DNA of 64,000 bases from Bacillota bacterium. Its GTDB lineage: Bacteria; Bacillota; Clostridia; Peptostreptococcales; Anaerovoracaceae. This document shows, piece by piece, positions 16,232 through 25,035 of the stretch; the stretch's first letter is position 1, and each line of letters begins with the position of its first letter. The position numbers and the translations under genes are program-made. Location of the stretch: the NCBI GenBank assembly GCA_030536355.1, contig JAUNQD010000003.1, positions 46,906-110,905 on the forward strand. Direction: 5' to 3'. The notes below the pieces were generated by a model. It did no database searches and was not told where the DNA came from. It was given only the letters and a program-made list of their open reading frames with translations.

Positions 16232-16245
16232 TAAACATTTGTTCG
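16232..16245 (-). promoter_or_regulatory. LexA/DinR box 1 (upstream of -35)
   Basis: Minus strand CGAACAAATGTTTA, 13 of 14 to CGAACRNRYGTTYG, centred about 15 bp upstream of the -35 box. Confidence 0.75.
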
Positions 16246-16255
16246 CATAAATTAT

Positions 16256-16285
16256 AAAAAAAGAGAACATTATTATCATGTTCCC
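16256..16285 (-). terminator. Terminator of the ilvA operon
   Basis: On the minus strand GGGAACAT pairs with ATGTTCTC around a GATAATA loop and runs into seven T. It closes the long operon whose last gene is ilvA. Confidence 0.75.
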
Positions 16286-16317
16286 TTCTATTCCAATATT
16301 ATTGTTTCTGTTTTCTG

Positions 16318-17523
16318 TTATACTCTTTCGGTCACCAATTCAAATCCTGCCTCAGTAAGCTCTTTCTTGATCTGCTCTATCTGTGCCCTGTCTCTTGTTT
16401 CAAGAGCCAGCTTAAGGAAACAGCTTGTAATTGCCATATTAACATCTGCTCTGTCATGATGAACTGCAACAACGTTGCCGCCGCATCTCGCGATGATTTC
16501 AGATACTTCTTGAAGCTGTCCAGGTTTATCTGTCAGAGCTATAGTGATATTGAAGCTTCTGCCGCTTGTAACGAGGCCTCTCTGGATAACTCTGCTGAGA
16601 ATGTTAACATCGATATTACCGCCCGAAACTATACATACGACTTTCTTGCCGGCTACAGGCAGTTTATCAAACAGTACGGCTGTAACTGCTACTGCTCCTG
16701 CACCTTCTGCGATGACCTTCTGCTTTTCTATCAGAGCCAGTATTGCCGCAGCGATCTCATCCTCTGTTACTGTAACGATATCATCTACATACTTTTCTAC
16801 AAGTTCAAATGTCAGGTCTCCCGGGTGTTTTACAGCGATACCGTCGGCAAATGTAGCTGCTGAATCTAATGTTATAAGTTTACCGGCCCTATGGCTTTCG
16901 AACATTCCCGCCGCGCCTGCTGCTTGAACACCGTAAACCTTGACTTTAGGGTTTAGCTGTTTTATAGCATAAGCAACACCTGAAATTAGTCCGCCACCGC
17001 CGATAGGAACTACGACAGCATCCACATCTTCCAGCTGATCAAGAATCTCGAGTCCAATGGTACCCTGACCGGCAATAACTTCTTCATCATCGAACGGATG
17101 AATAAAAGTTGCACCTGTTTCTTCCTGTATCTGAAGTGCTTTCGCATATGCATCATCATATACACCGTTAACCAGACATACTTCTGCGCCGAGCTGTTTA
17201 GTAGCTTCAACCTTGCTGAGCGGAGCACCATCCGGCATACAGATAGTAGACTTGATACCGCTCTGTGATGCAGCCATAGCAACGCCTTGAGCGTGATTTC
17301 CTGCACTGCTTGCAACGATACCGTGTGCCTTTTCCTCTTCACTCAGCTGGCTTATTTTATAATAAGCGCCTCTGAGCTTAAAGCTTCCTGTTTCCTGAAG
17401 ATTTTCTGTTTTTAGATAAAGCTCACACTTGTCGGAAAGCTTGGTTGCTTTGATCAAGTCTGTGTTTCTTGCTACATTTTTAAGCACGAATCTTGCGTGA
17501 TATATTTTATCTAGAGTAAGCAT
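16318..17523 (-). CDS. ilvA: Threonine ammonia-lyase (dehydratase) with C-terminal ACT domain
   Basis: 401 residues. The PLP-dependent fold type II domain has the Schiff-base lysine in SFKLRGAYYKI (near residue 48), SSAGNHAQGVA, and the phosphate-binding GGGGLISG near 175. The last 80 residues are one ACT domain. This is the short form (about 400 residues), commonly the catabolic or single-ACT type; both names IlvA and TdcB are used for it. It makes 2-oxobutyrate and ammonia from threonine via the enamine that RidA detoxifies. GGGAGG lies 5 nt before the ATG. It is the last gene of its operon. Confidence 0.92.
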   Translation of the reverse strand: MLTLDKIYHARFVLKNVARNTDLIKATKLSDKCELYLKTENLQETGSFKLRGAYYKISQLSEEEKAHGIVASSAGNHAQGVAMAASQSGIKSTICMPDGAPLSKVEATKQLGAEVCLVNGVYDDAYAKALQIQEETGATFIHPFDDEEVIAGQGTIGLEILDQLEDVDAVVVPIGGGGLISGVAYAIKQLNPKVKVYGVQAAGAAGMFESHRAGKLITLDSAATFADGIAVKHPGDLTFELVEKYVDDIVTVTEDEIAAAILALIEKQKVIAEGAGAVAVTAVLFDKLPVAGKKVVCIVSGGNIDVNILSRVIQRGLVTSGRSFNITIALTDKPGQLQEVSEIIARCGGNVVAVHHDRADVNMAITSCFLKLALETRDRAQIEQIKKELTEAGFELVTERV

Positions 17524-17538
17524 TTTATCCTCCCAATA

Positions 17539-18273
17539 CTATAATTCAATCAATTTATCGTAGGCTTTATCGATCCAGGCAAGCAAGTGTTTTCTAAGTA
17601 TAACACCAAGCATGAACAAGATCACAGCCGAAGCAGCAATGATTATGGCCCATGTATATCCGCCGGTGTTGACAAGTCTGCCTATAAGAAGACTACCCAT
17701 CATAGCAGGGCTTCGACCAACGAGTGAGATTATGAGGAAAGGTTTCAGTTTCATTTCTGAAAGCCCTGCAACATAACTGCATAAGTCTTTAGGTAGTCCC
17801 GGGATCAAATAAAACAAGAATACAAGGATCATAGCCTTCTTGCTGTTGAATTTTACAAGCAATTCCTGTATTCGATCCTCACCGAAGATCATGTGCATGG
17901 CATCATGTCCGAGGATCTTGGCTATATAATATGTTATTACAGTTCCTATGAATGCACCGATCAACGACCAAACATATCCCATCCAAAATCCATACATGTA
18001 TCCTGCAGCAAACTGCAGCCCTTGGCCCGGAAGAATACAGATGATTATTTGTAGGATCTGGAGTCCCAGATATACAAAAATACTTTCTGTTTTATATTCT
18101 TCAAAGAAAGCCTCGACTTGTTCGAGGCTTGAGAATTGATCTATTATATCATGCTGAAAGAAGTAGATATATAGAGGCAAGCCTATCAAAATAAATAACA
18201 GCAGCAATAATTTCAGTATTGCACTGATCGTTTTATATTTTTTTCGCAGCTTGTCCTTCTTTTCCTTATTCAC
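17539..18273 (-). CDS. TVP38/TMEM64 (DedA-superfamily) membrane protein
   Basis: 244 residues with about six hydrophobic segments after a very basic N-terminus (KEKKDKLRKKYK). The core pattern YFIPGLPKD-like (FLYLIPGLPKDLCSYVAGLS) is typical of the TVP38/SNARE-associated family, relatives of DedA that are implicated in lipid scrambling or transport. The substrate is unknown. I chose the GTG at 18273 because GAGGGAG lies 9 nt upstream; the GTG at 18294 has no ribosome site. The gene lies between the YnbB-like enzyme and ilvA with short gaps. Confidence 0.85.
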   Translation of the reverse strand: MNKEKKDKLRKKYKTISAILKLLLLLFILIGLPLYIYFFQHDIIDQFSSLEQVEAFFEEYKTESIFVYLGLQILQIIICILPGQGLQFAAGYMYGFWMGYVWSLIGAFIGTVITYYIAKILGHDAMHMIFGEDRIQELLVKFNSKKAMILVFLFYLIPGLPKDLCSYVAGLSEMKLKPFLIISLVGRSPAMMGSLLIGRLVNTGGYTWAIIIAASAVILFMLGVILRKHLLAWIDKAYDKLIEL

Positions 18274-18309
18274 AGGCGTATACTCCCTCTTCACAACATA
18301 AAATATTTC

Positions 18310-19605
18310 TTATAAAGTGATGATTTTCTGGTCGTAAAGCTCCTGAAGAGCCTTGATGACACCGAACTTTGAGTGCTCATAAGTAAGTCCTCCCTGGAAG
18401 TAAACCACATAAGGTTCACGGATAGGAGCATCTGCTGAAAGTTCGATGGAAGACCCCTGAACAAAGGCGCCTGCCGCCATGATCACAGGATCATCATATC
18501 CCGGCATAGCCCATGGTTCAGGAGAAACATGAGAGTCTACCGGAGCAGCTGCCTGGATACCTTTGCAGAAGGCTATGACACCTTCGGGTGATCCTAGCTT
18601 TACAGCCTGTATGATATCGCTTCTGATATCGTTGACATGCGGACAAACATCATAACCCAGAAGTTCGAATGCCTTAGCACAAAGGATAGCGCCCTTTACA
18701 GCTCCATTTACAGTTTTAGGAGCAATGAACAACCCCTGGAGCATAGTTCTGGTTTGACCGAACATGAGGCCACATTCTCCACCTATCCCCGGTGAGGTCA
18801 TTCTGTATGAAATAGTGTCTATAAGATCCTGACGTCCTGCGATATAACCACCTGTAAGTGCAAGTCCGCCTCCCGGATTCTTGATGAGAGAACCGGCAAC
18901 TACATCAACTCCTACATCAGTAGGTTCTTTAGTATGCAAAAATTCACCGTAACAGTTATCTGTCATACAGATGATTTCCGGGTTCACACCCTTGACGAAT
19001 TTCACCCATTCTTCGATTTCCTCGATGGAAATGGCTTTTCTCCATCCGTAACCTGTTGCTCTCTGTACTGTTATCATTCTTGTTGTAGGACTAATAGCCT
19101 TGCCAAGAGCATCAAGATCGATCCTGCCATCTGCAGTGAGTTCTACTTGCTTATATGTAACGCCGTATTCTTTGAGAGATCCTTTGCCTTCTCCTCTTAT
19201 TCCGATAACTTCTTCCAGTGTATCATAAGGAGCTCCAGTACAGTAGATGAGTTCATCACCGGGTCTTAATATACCCATAAGAGTCAATGATAATGCATGG
19301 GTACCATTTACTATGATTGGACGAACAAGAGCTGCGTCAGTATGGAAAATGTCCGCGTAAACTCTTTCGATGGCATCTCTTCCGGGATCATCATAGCCGT
19401 AACCTGTATTCCATGAGAAGTGCATGTCCCTAATGGTATTCTTCTGAAAAGCATCCAGCACTTTATACTGGTTATATGCCATAACATCATCAAGTTCAGA
19501 AAAGAGACCTGAAACGGCCTCTTCGCTTTTTTCTATAAGTGATAATACTTCTTCGGATATCCCGAATTTCTGTGTTAAAAGATTGTGTGTGTTCTTGTTA
19601 TTCAT
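18310..19605 (-). CDS. YnbB-like PLP enzyme (methionine gamma-lyase/aluminum resistance family)
   Basis: 431 residues, fold type I PLP enzyme. The family is annotated as aluminum resistance protein or methionine gamma-lyase family protein; B. subtilis YnbB is the relative and, as here, sits near miaA. Motifs are NTGYGYDDPGRDAIERVYAD near residue 66, VNGTHALSLTLMGIL, TDNCYGEF and the likely PLP lysine in AGSLIKNPGG near residue 243. The real substrate is unproven. The ATG overlaps the end of the preceding GLUG gene by 8 nt and lacks a strong ribosome site, so translational coupling is likely. Confidence 0.85.
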   Translation of the reverse strand: MNNKNTHNLLTQKFGISEEVLSLIEKSEEAVSGLFSELDDVMAYNQYKVLDAFQKNTIRDMHFSWNTGYGYDDPGRDAIERVYADIFHTDAALVRPIIVNGTHALSLTLMGILRPGDELIYCTGAPYDTLEEVIGIRGEGKGSLKEYGVTYKQVELTADGRIDLDALGKAISPTTRMITVQRATGYGWRKAISIEEIEEWVKFVKGVNPEIICMTDNCYGEFLHTKEPTDVGVDVVAGSLIKNPGGGLALTGGYIAGRQDLIDTISYRMTSPGIGGECGLMFGQTRTMLQGLFIAPKTVNGAVKGAILCAKAFELLGYDVCPHVNDIRSDIIQAVKLGSPEGVIAFCKGIQAAAPVDSHVSPEPWAMPGYDDPVIMAAGAFVQGSSIELSADAPIREPYVVYFQGGLTYEHSKFGVIKALQELYDQKIITL

Positions 19606-21157
19606 CTATCTTTGTATCTTCTTTCTCCAGCTCTTCGATTTTATCTTTAGCTTCATTATAAAGAATGAAAGCATTAGTCGTAGTCGATTGAGGTAAGAAT
19701 ACCTTGAGCATAGTATCTCCATAACGGATTTCACCGGCAGTTTCTACAAGATACTCGTCAAGATCCTTCTGTACATCTTCAGGCATACCCTTGAAATATT
19801 CCTTTTCGACAATATTTACAGGCTTCTGCCACCTCAGTACAGGATATCCATTATTTCCATAAACACCTGTGTCCTTCATGAAAGCTACTGACAATGAAGA
19901 TGTAAGGTTATGGATACCTCCTGCTGAAATACCTTTAGCTGCTTTATCGATGTTCTTATCGTCATCATCTTCGATCTGGCCTATTCCTGACTTAAATGAC
20001 ATTGACACATAATAATTATTTTTAATGTATTTTTCTTCTATCTTTAATTCTGTTTCATTGAGGTATTCGCCTATGACTCCGCCTGAAATATCAGCTCCAT
20101 TGGTCATTCCTGCGTTGTAACAGTTACGAATTTTTACACCGTTAACACCTGCGATACCTATTACACCGCCGACATAAGCATCTGTGATGTTTTTACTTGA
20201 GTCTTTTGTTTTGATGTTGATCGTGCCTGTGTTGTAACAATCCGTTACTGTGGAGCCTGCTGCATTGACATATCCGACAACACCACCTGTAGCTTCTGTA
20301 TTAGAATTGATTTCACCGTTATTATAGCATTCTTCAACAACTGCAGTTGCAGAAACCGAGCGTCCTGCTACGCCGCCTGTTCCATAAGTACCAAAGCCAC
20401 GGTTAGTGGACTTTACTTTTCCATTATTACCGCTCTGCTTAACAGTACCGCCCCAGTTTTCACCTACGACACCGCCTACTTTATATGTTCCGTTTATATT
20501 TCCCAGATTTATGCAGCCTTCGATAGTTCCGCTTTCATTGTTTCCTACTATGCCGCCCGTCTTATCATTGCCGGTAACATTGATGCCGGAAATACAATTT
20601 GTTACTTTACCGGTAGCACTTAATGTACCAACGATTCCTCCGCAATTACTATCATTGGATTTATTTGCACCTATAAGAGTGAGGTTTTTAACTTCGCCTG
20701 TGAGGTATCCGAAAAATCCTGAGTGACCGAACGAAGTCGTAATATTGACATTACTTATAGTATGACCGTTACCATCAAAAGTCCCTGCAAAATTTGTTGA
20801 ATCATCCCTGCCGATAGGTGTCCAAGCTTCTGTAAGCTCTATATCTCTTGTCAGAACAAAAGTAACTCCTTCAAAAGATTCGACTCTGGTAGGTTTCCAT
20901 ACATCGATTTGTTCTTCATTGACCAGACTGCATAAACCTATGAGCTGAGCTTCATTCATGATTTCATACTCATTTTTAGGGTTTTTATAATCAAACCAAG
21001 ATGTATCTTTACCATCAACCACTCTAGCATTTTCTTTATCGGATGACTTGCCTTTAAATTTAGTTTTATCATGTTTATCGGCATAAGAAACAGGCGCAGT
21101 CAATACTGTGCATGTAGTGAATATAAGTGCGATCAATAGTGCAACGATACGCTTCAA
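19598..21157 (-). CDS. Secreted GLUG-repeat protein
   Basis: About 519 residues. From a TTG at 21157 the N-terminus is a clean signal peptide, MKRIVALLIALIFTTCTVLT followed by APVSYA and a likely cleavage before DKHD. Next comes a NEAQLIGLCSLV segment typical of GLUG/filamentous surface proteins, then six or seven repeats with GGIVG, GGVVG or GGVAG cores and repeated NCI/CYN turns (about residues 130-340) that should form a beta-helix. The C-terminus is charged, with no LPXTG anchor or membrane helix. The role is unknown; adhesion is typical of the family. A longer ATG start (21193) exists, but GGAAGGAAG lies 8 nt before the TTG. It sits directly behind the recombinase gene. Confidence 0.75.
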   Translation of the reverse strand: MKRIVALLIALIFTTCTVLTAPVSYADKHDKTKFKGKSSDKENARVVDGKDTSWFDYKNPKNEYEIMNEAQLIGLCSLVNEEQIDVWKPTRVESFEGVTFVLTRDIELTEAWTPIGRDDSTNFAGTFDGNGHTISNVNITTSFGHSGFFGYLTGEVKNLTLIGANKSNDSNCGGIVGTLSATGKVTNCISGINVTGNDKTGGIVGNNESGTIEGCINLGNINGTYKVGGVVGENWGGTVKQSGNNGKVKSTNRGFGTYGTGGVAGRSVSATAVVEECYNNGEINSNTEATGGVVGYVNAAGSTVTDCYNTGTINIKTKDSSKNITDAYVGGVIGIAGVNGVKIRNCYNAGMTNGADISGGVIGEYLNETELKIEEKYIKNNYYVSMSFKSGIGQIEDDDDKNIDKAAKGISAGGIHNLTSSLSVAFMKDTGVYGNNGYPVLRWQKPVNIVEKEYFKGMPEDVQKDLDEYLVETAGEIRYGDTMLKVFLPQSTTTNAFILYNEAKDKIEELEKEDTKIDE

Positions 21158-21162
21158 TGCCG

Positions 21163-22296
21163 TCACTTCCTTCCTTTTCGTTCCAGTTCCCATTCCATGT
21201 CTTTAACGAGATCTCGTTTAACGTTCATTTTATGGCTTGCATATAATTGTGTAGTTGTTACTTGTTCATGATCTAATAAGGCCTGAACATCAAATATAGA
21301 ATTGCCTCTGCCAATAAGGCTTGTAGCTGCAGTAGCCCTTAATTTATGAGGACTGTATCCTGCTTTTCTAGATGTTGATAACCCTATGGAAGAATACTTT
21401 TTGACCAATTCTCTTATCTGTCTTTCAGTCATTCTCTTACCTTGGAGAGATAAGAAAAGTGCATCTTTATGTACTTCGTCAAGAGAATCGTCATCTGCCC
21501 TTTCCGTTTCAAGGTAATCCGAAACGGCTATTGTAACAGATTCATTCAGAGGCATTATGGCCTCTTTATCACGTTTTCTGTATATCTTGAATTCCCCTCT
21601 TTTGAAGTTAAAGGACGAAACATTGAGCTGCTGGAGCTCAAAAAGTCTCAATCCGTATGTGAGAAAGAGGATCAAAATAGCTTTATCACGCTTTTTAGTC
21701 TTTTCCCAGTATTGTCTTTCTTTAGGAGTAAGATGTATTCCTGTAGAAACAGCATCCAGCATCTTCATTACTTCGTCATCTTGTAACGCTTTGATTTCAC
21801 GTTCGCTGGCCTTCGGGACCCTTATCGGATCGAAACCATCCGTTATATTACGTTCCACCAATTCATCTCTGTAAAGCTGCTTGAACATTACAGAAATTGA
21901 AGATTTTTTTCTTGCCAGAGTTTTATTGCTGTTTTCGTATACTACTATCTCGTGTTCTTTTTCTACGGTATATTTGCGACAGTAGTCGATGAATATATTT
22001 ATATCTATCGCTTTTATCTTATTAAAATCCGATAATTTTATGTCAGATATATCCTCAGCATCTGTTAGATCGGTTTCCTCAATAAGATAATTGCAAAAAA
22101 ACTTGATATCGTTCAAATATGCCAGTCTTGTCATGGGCAGCACATTTCCGGTCAAATATGCGAAGAATCCCCGTAAGAACTTGGGAAGTTGTCTCTGGAT
22201 ATCTTCACATTTTGAAACTATCTCATGTTCTTTAAGTACGATATTATCCGGTTTATTGCTTTTATTGTGGATCCTTATCTTCTTGTCAGAAGCCAT
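21163..22296 (-). CDS. Tyrosine recombinase (XerC/D-like)
   Basis: 377 residues with an N-terminal SAM-like core-binding domain (about 37-150) and a C-terminal catalytic domain. The catalytic residues are all visible: Arg217 (TYGLRLFEL), His317 and Arg320 (SPHKLRATAA), His343 (LLDHEQ) and nucleophile Tyr352 (TQLYASHK). It is longer than the standard Xer proteins of about 300 residues, mainly through an N-terminal extension. GAGGAG lies 7 nt upstream of the ATG, which is 22 nt inside miaA. It may be a chromosomal Xer-type enzyme or a resident integrase; no phage genes surround it, which favours a housekeeping or DNA-inversion role. Confidence 0.88.
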   Translation of the reverse strand: MASDKKIRIHNKSNKPDNIVLKEHEIVSKCEDIQRQLPKFLRGFFAYLTGNVLPMTRLAYLNDIKFFCNYLIEETDLTDAEDISDIKLSDFNKIKAIDINIFIDYCRKYTVEKEHEIVVYENSNKTLARKKSSISVMFKQLYRDELVERNITDGFDPIRVPKASEREIKALQDDEVMKMLDAVSTGIHLTPKERQYWEKTKKRDKAILILFLTYGLRLFELQQLNVSSFNFKRGEFKIYRKRDKEAIMPLNESVTIAVSDYLETERADDDSLDEVHKDALFLSLQGKRMTERQIRELVKKYSSIGLSTSRKAGYSPHKLRATAATSLIGRGNSIFDVQALLDHEQVTTTQLYASHKMNVKRDLVKDMEWELERKGRK

Positions 22297-23216
22297 TTCT
22301 TTATCTCCTCAAAAGCGTTGTTATCGCTGTCAAAATTCGAGATATTGAACCATTTTATTTTATCATATCTTCTGAACCAGGTTAACTGTTTTTTAGCATA
22401 ATGACGAGTATTTTTTTTAATAGTATCAATGGCGGCATCCAAAGTTGAAATACCATCTAAGTAGTCCATCAATTCTTTGTATCCTATGCCCTTCATGGAG
22501 ATATTTTCCTTGGTCAAACCCATGTCCGCAAGGCCTTTGACCTCCTCTAAAAGGCCTTCATCCATCAATATGTCAACCCTCTTGTTTATACGGTCATACA
22601 GTTCAGCTCTTTCCCTTGTCAGACCAATGAGAACAGTCTCATAATCTTTGGTTTCAGCAGTGATATCACTGAATTGCCTGATCTGACCTTCCCCCTCTTT
22701 CAATCTTTCCAAGGCTCTGATTATTTTTTTCGTGTTATTTGGGTGTATGGCGGCTGCCGCCGTTGGGTCTTGCTCTTCAAGCATTTTATGCAAAGCTTCA
22801 CGTCCATCTTTTTCGGCAATTTCAGTCAATTCATCACGATATGAATTGTCGCCGGGAGCAGAGGAAAAATCCATATCATATAAAAGTGAGTTCAAATAAA
22901 GTCCTGTCCCGCCTGAAATGATAGGTGTTTTTCCACGATCGAGAATATCTTTGATTGCAGCTTTAGCCAGCTTCTGATATTGGGCTACAGAAAACTCATC
23001 CCTTGGGTCGATCAAATCAACCAGATGATGTTTGGCCAACATCATTTCTTCAGGTGTGGGCTTGGCACTGCCTATGTCCATGAATTTATAAAGCTGCATA
23101 GAGTCGCAAGATACTACTTCGCCGTCAAACTCCTGTGCCAACAGTATGGCAAATTTAGTTTTTCCCACTGCTGTAGGGCCTGCTACAGCTATTATTGTGT
23201 TGGAACGATCAAACAT
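22275..23216 (-). CDS. miaA: tRNA dimethylallyltransferase
   Basis: 313 residues. It adds a dimethylallyl group to N6 of A37 in tRNAs reading UNN codons. The P-loop GPTAVGKTKFA lies near residue 13, followed by SCDSMQLYKFMDIGSAKPT (thiolysis-type D-S-M-Q signature), ISGGTGLYLNSLL and KKNTRHYAKKQLTWFRR at the tRNA-binding end. AGAGGG lies 7-8 nt upstream, and only 1 nt separates it from the mutL stop. Its dimethylallyl diphosphate donor comes from the MEP pathway, whose first enzyme, Dxs, is upstream in the same run. Confidence 0.95.
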   Translation of the reverse strand: MFDRSNTIIAVAGPTAVGKTKFAILLAQEFDGEVVSCDSMQLYKFMDIGSAKPTPEEMMLAKHHLVDLIDPRDEFSVAQYQKLAKAAIKDILDRGKTPIISGGTGLYLNSLLYDMDFSSAPGDNSYRDELTEIAEKDGREALHKMLEEQDPTAAAAIHPNNTKKIIRALERLKEGEGQIRQFSDITAETKDYETVLIGLTRERAELYDRINKRVDILMDEGLLEEVKGLADMGLTKENISMKGIGYKELMDYLDGISTLDAAIDTIKKNTRHYAKKQLTWFRRYDKIKWFNISNFDSDNNAFEEIKKWLLTRR

Positions 23217-23217
23217 A

Positions 23218-25035
23218 TCAAACCCTCTTAAAAAGTTTCTCGATTTCGTATTTAGTCATTCTTATGAATGTCGGTCTGCCGTGAGGACAAGAGAATGGAT
23301 TTATGCATGCCTTAAGATCTTTCATAAGTGAGGCTATCTCTTCTTCGCTTAGATGATCTCCGCCTTTTACGGCACTTTTACATGACTTTGTAATGATCCT
23401 TTCCAAAGTTCTTTTATTGGTAAGATCAGGCTTATCTTCAAGTTCTCTAAACATATCATTTAGGAAGCCTTCAGCTTCCTCCAGATCCATGAAAGCAGGT
23501 ATCTCTCTTACGAGATAAGTATTATTTCCAAAATATTCGATGTCATAACCTATTGAAGAAATCTTGTCGAGCCATGTTTCTTCCAAAGCGGAAACCTGGG
23601 CTGAAACGTTGAAATTTACAGGGATAAGCAATGTTTGCTTAGCCTTTGTCTCACTGTTATACTGCTTAAGAAGTCTTTCATAAAACACTCTTTCGTGAGC
23701 GGCATGCTGATCGATAAGATAGAAATTTTCATCGTCTTGTGCAATGATGTATGTATTGAACACAGAACCTTTAATGATAAGATCATCAAAACTAAACGGG
23801 AAGGCAGATGGTATTTCTGCAGTCAAAGTACTTGGCTCATCTACTTTTGACTCCACGTCTTTTCTCATCGTTGACAATATCTTATTTATGTCAAGTTCAT
23901 GCTCTTCTCTTAATTCAAGTTTTGGTTCCGGCTTGATTTCTTTGATTTCTGCAGGGGTTTCATTGAAGGTGTACTGATAGCCATCATCCTTTGGTTTAGA
24001 CGCCTCCACATGCTGCATTTTAATGTTTTCATGCCTTATTTGAGGTACTGATTCTTTGACGGTGAGTGCATCTTTGACTGCTCTTGCAACGAAATCTGAA
24101 ACCTCATAAGGATCATCGAATCTTATTTCCTTCTTTGTTGGATGAACATTTACATCCAGTTTTTCAGGCGGCATTGCAAGGAACAGAAATGCTATTGGAA
24201 ATCTTCCGTGAAAGAGTTTTTCTTTGTATGCATCGTCAAGTGCCTTTTCCAGTATGTTGCTGGAGACTACACGTCCGTTTACACAGAAAATCTGTTTATT
24301 TCTTGATGGTGCGGAAGATGCAGGAGAAGAAACGAATCCTTTGATAATGAAATCCTTGGAAGAAGCTTCAACAGGAAGCAGATCTCTGCCCATATCATTT
24401 CCGAAAATGTTGATGATATTATTTAATATATTTCCGTTTCCTCTTGTGGAGAAAACCTTGTTATTACCATTTATAAGATTGAATTTGACATCTCCGTAGG
24501 AAAGGGCTATTCTCGAGACCATATCAACTATTCGTCTCGTTTCCGAACTGTCAGAAGCTAGGAATTTGTTTCTGGCAGGAACATTATAAAATAGATCTCT
24601 AACTGTTATCGTAGTGCCGTCAGGACAGCCGATGGCACTGTTTTCCAACACATCGCTGCCTTCAATTACCACCCTTCTGCCGGATTTGGCGTCTGCAGTC
24701 TTAGTTATGAGTTCCACCCTTGCGACAGCACAAATACTGGCAAGTGCTTCGCCTCTGAAACCAAGAGTCGCTATGGCATCAAGGTCTTCTGCCGCAGTGA
24801 TCTTACTTGTTGCATGGCGTTTGAATGCCAGTTCGACTTCATCAGCAGGTATCCCGCATCCATTGTCGGTAACTCTGATATAGCTTTTCCCTCCGTTTCT
24901 GATTTCTACAGTTACGGATGTTGCATCAGCATCAAGAGCATTTTCTATCAATTCCTTGATTATGGATACAGGTCTGTCTATGACTTCACCTGCCGCTATT
25001 TTGTCTGCTACATGTTTATCAAGAATCTTTATCAT
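23218..25035 (-). CDS. mutL: DNA mismatch repair protein MutL
   Basis: 605 residues. The N-terminal GHKL ATPase has IAAGEVIDRPVSIIKELIEN (Glu near 33), DNGCGI and GFRGEALASI. The C-terminal dimerisation domain has the DQHA(X)2E(X)4E metal motif of nicking MutL proteins (DQHAAHERVFYE, near residue 440) and a later CPHGRPT. A MutL that cuts is expected where no MutH exists. The start overlaps the mutS stop by 4 nt. Confidence 0.96.
   Translation of the reverse strand: MIKILDKHVADKIAAGEVIDRPVSIIKELIENALDADATSVTVEIRNGGKSYIRVTDNGCGIPADEVELAFKRHATSKITAAEDLDAIATLGFRGEALASICAVARVELITKTADAKSGRRVVIEGSDVLENSAIGCPDGTTITVRDLFYNVPARNKFLASDSSETRRIVDMVSRIALSYGDVKFNLINGNNKVFSTRGNGNILNNIINIFGNDMGRDLLPVEASSKDFIIKGFVSSPASSAPSRNKQIFCVNGRVVSSNILEKALDDAYKEKLFHGRFPIAFLFLAMPPEKLDVNVHPTKKEIRFDDPYEVSDFVARAVKDALTVKESVPQIRHENIKMQHVEASKPKDDGYQYTFNETPAEIKEIKPEPKLELREEHELDINKILSTMRKDVESKVDEPSTLTAEIPSAFPFSFDDLIIKGSVFNTYIIAQDDENFYLIDQHAAHERVFYERLLKQYNSETKAKQTLLIPVNFNVSAQVSALEETWLDKISSIGYDIEYFGNNTYLVREIPAFMDLEEAEGFLNDMFRELEDKPDLTNKRTLERIITKSCKSAVKGGDHLSEEEIASLMKDLKACINPFSCPHGRPTFIRMTKYEIEKLFKRV

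Noticed and set aside
16140..16238. 33-residue extension of the LysM protein
   Set aside because: It would be translated from DNA containing the -35, -10 and LexA boxes; AGAGAGGT supports the later ATG.
20406..20726. 106-codon plus-strand ORF inside the GLUG gene
   Set aside because: It is an antisense reading of the glycine-rich repeats (giving P/T-rich sequence) with no start signals.
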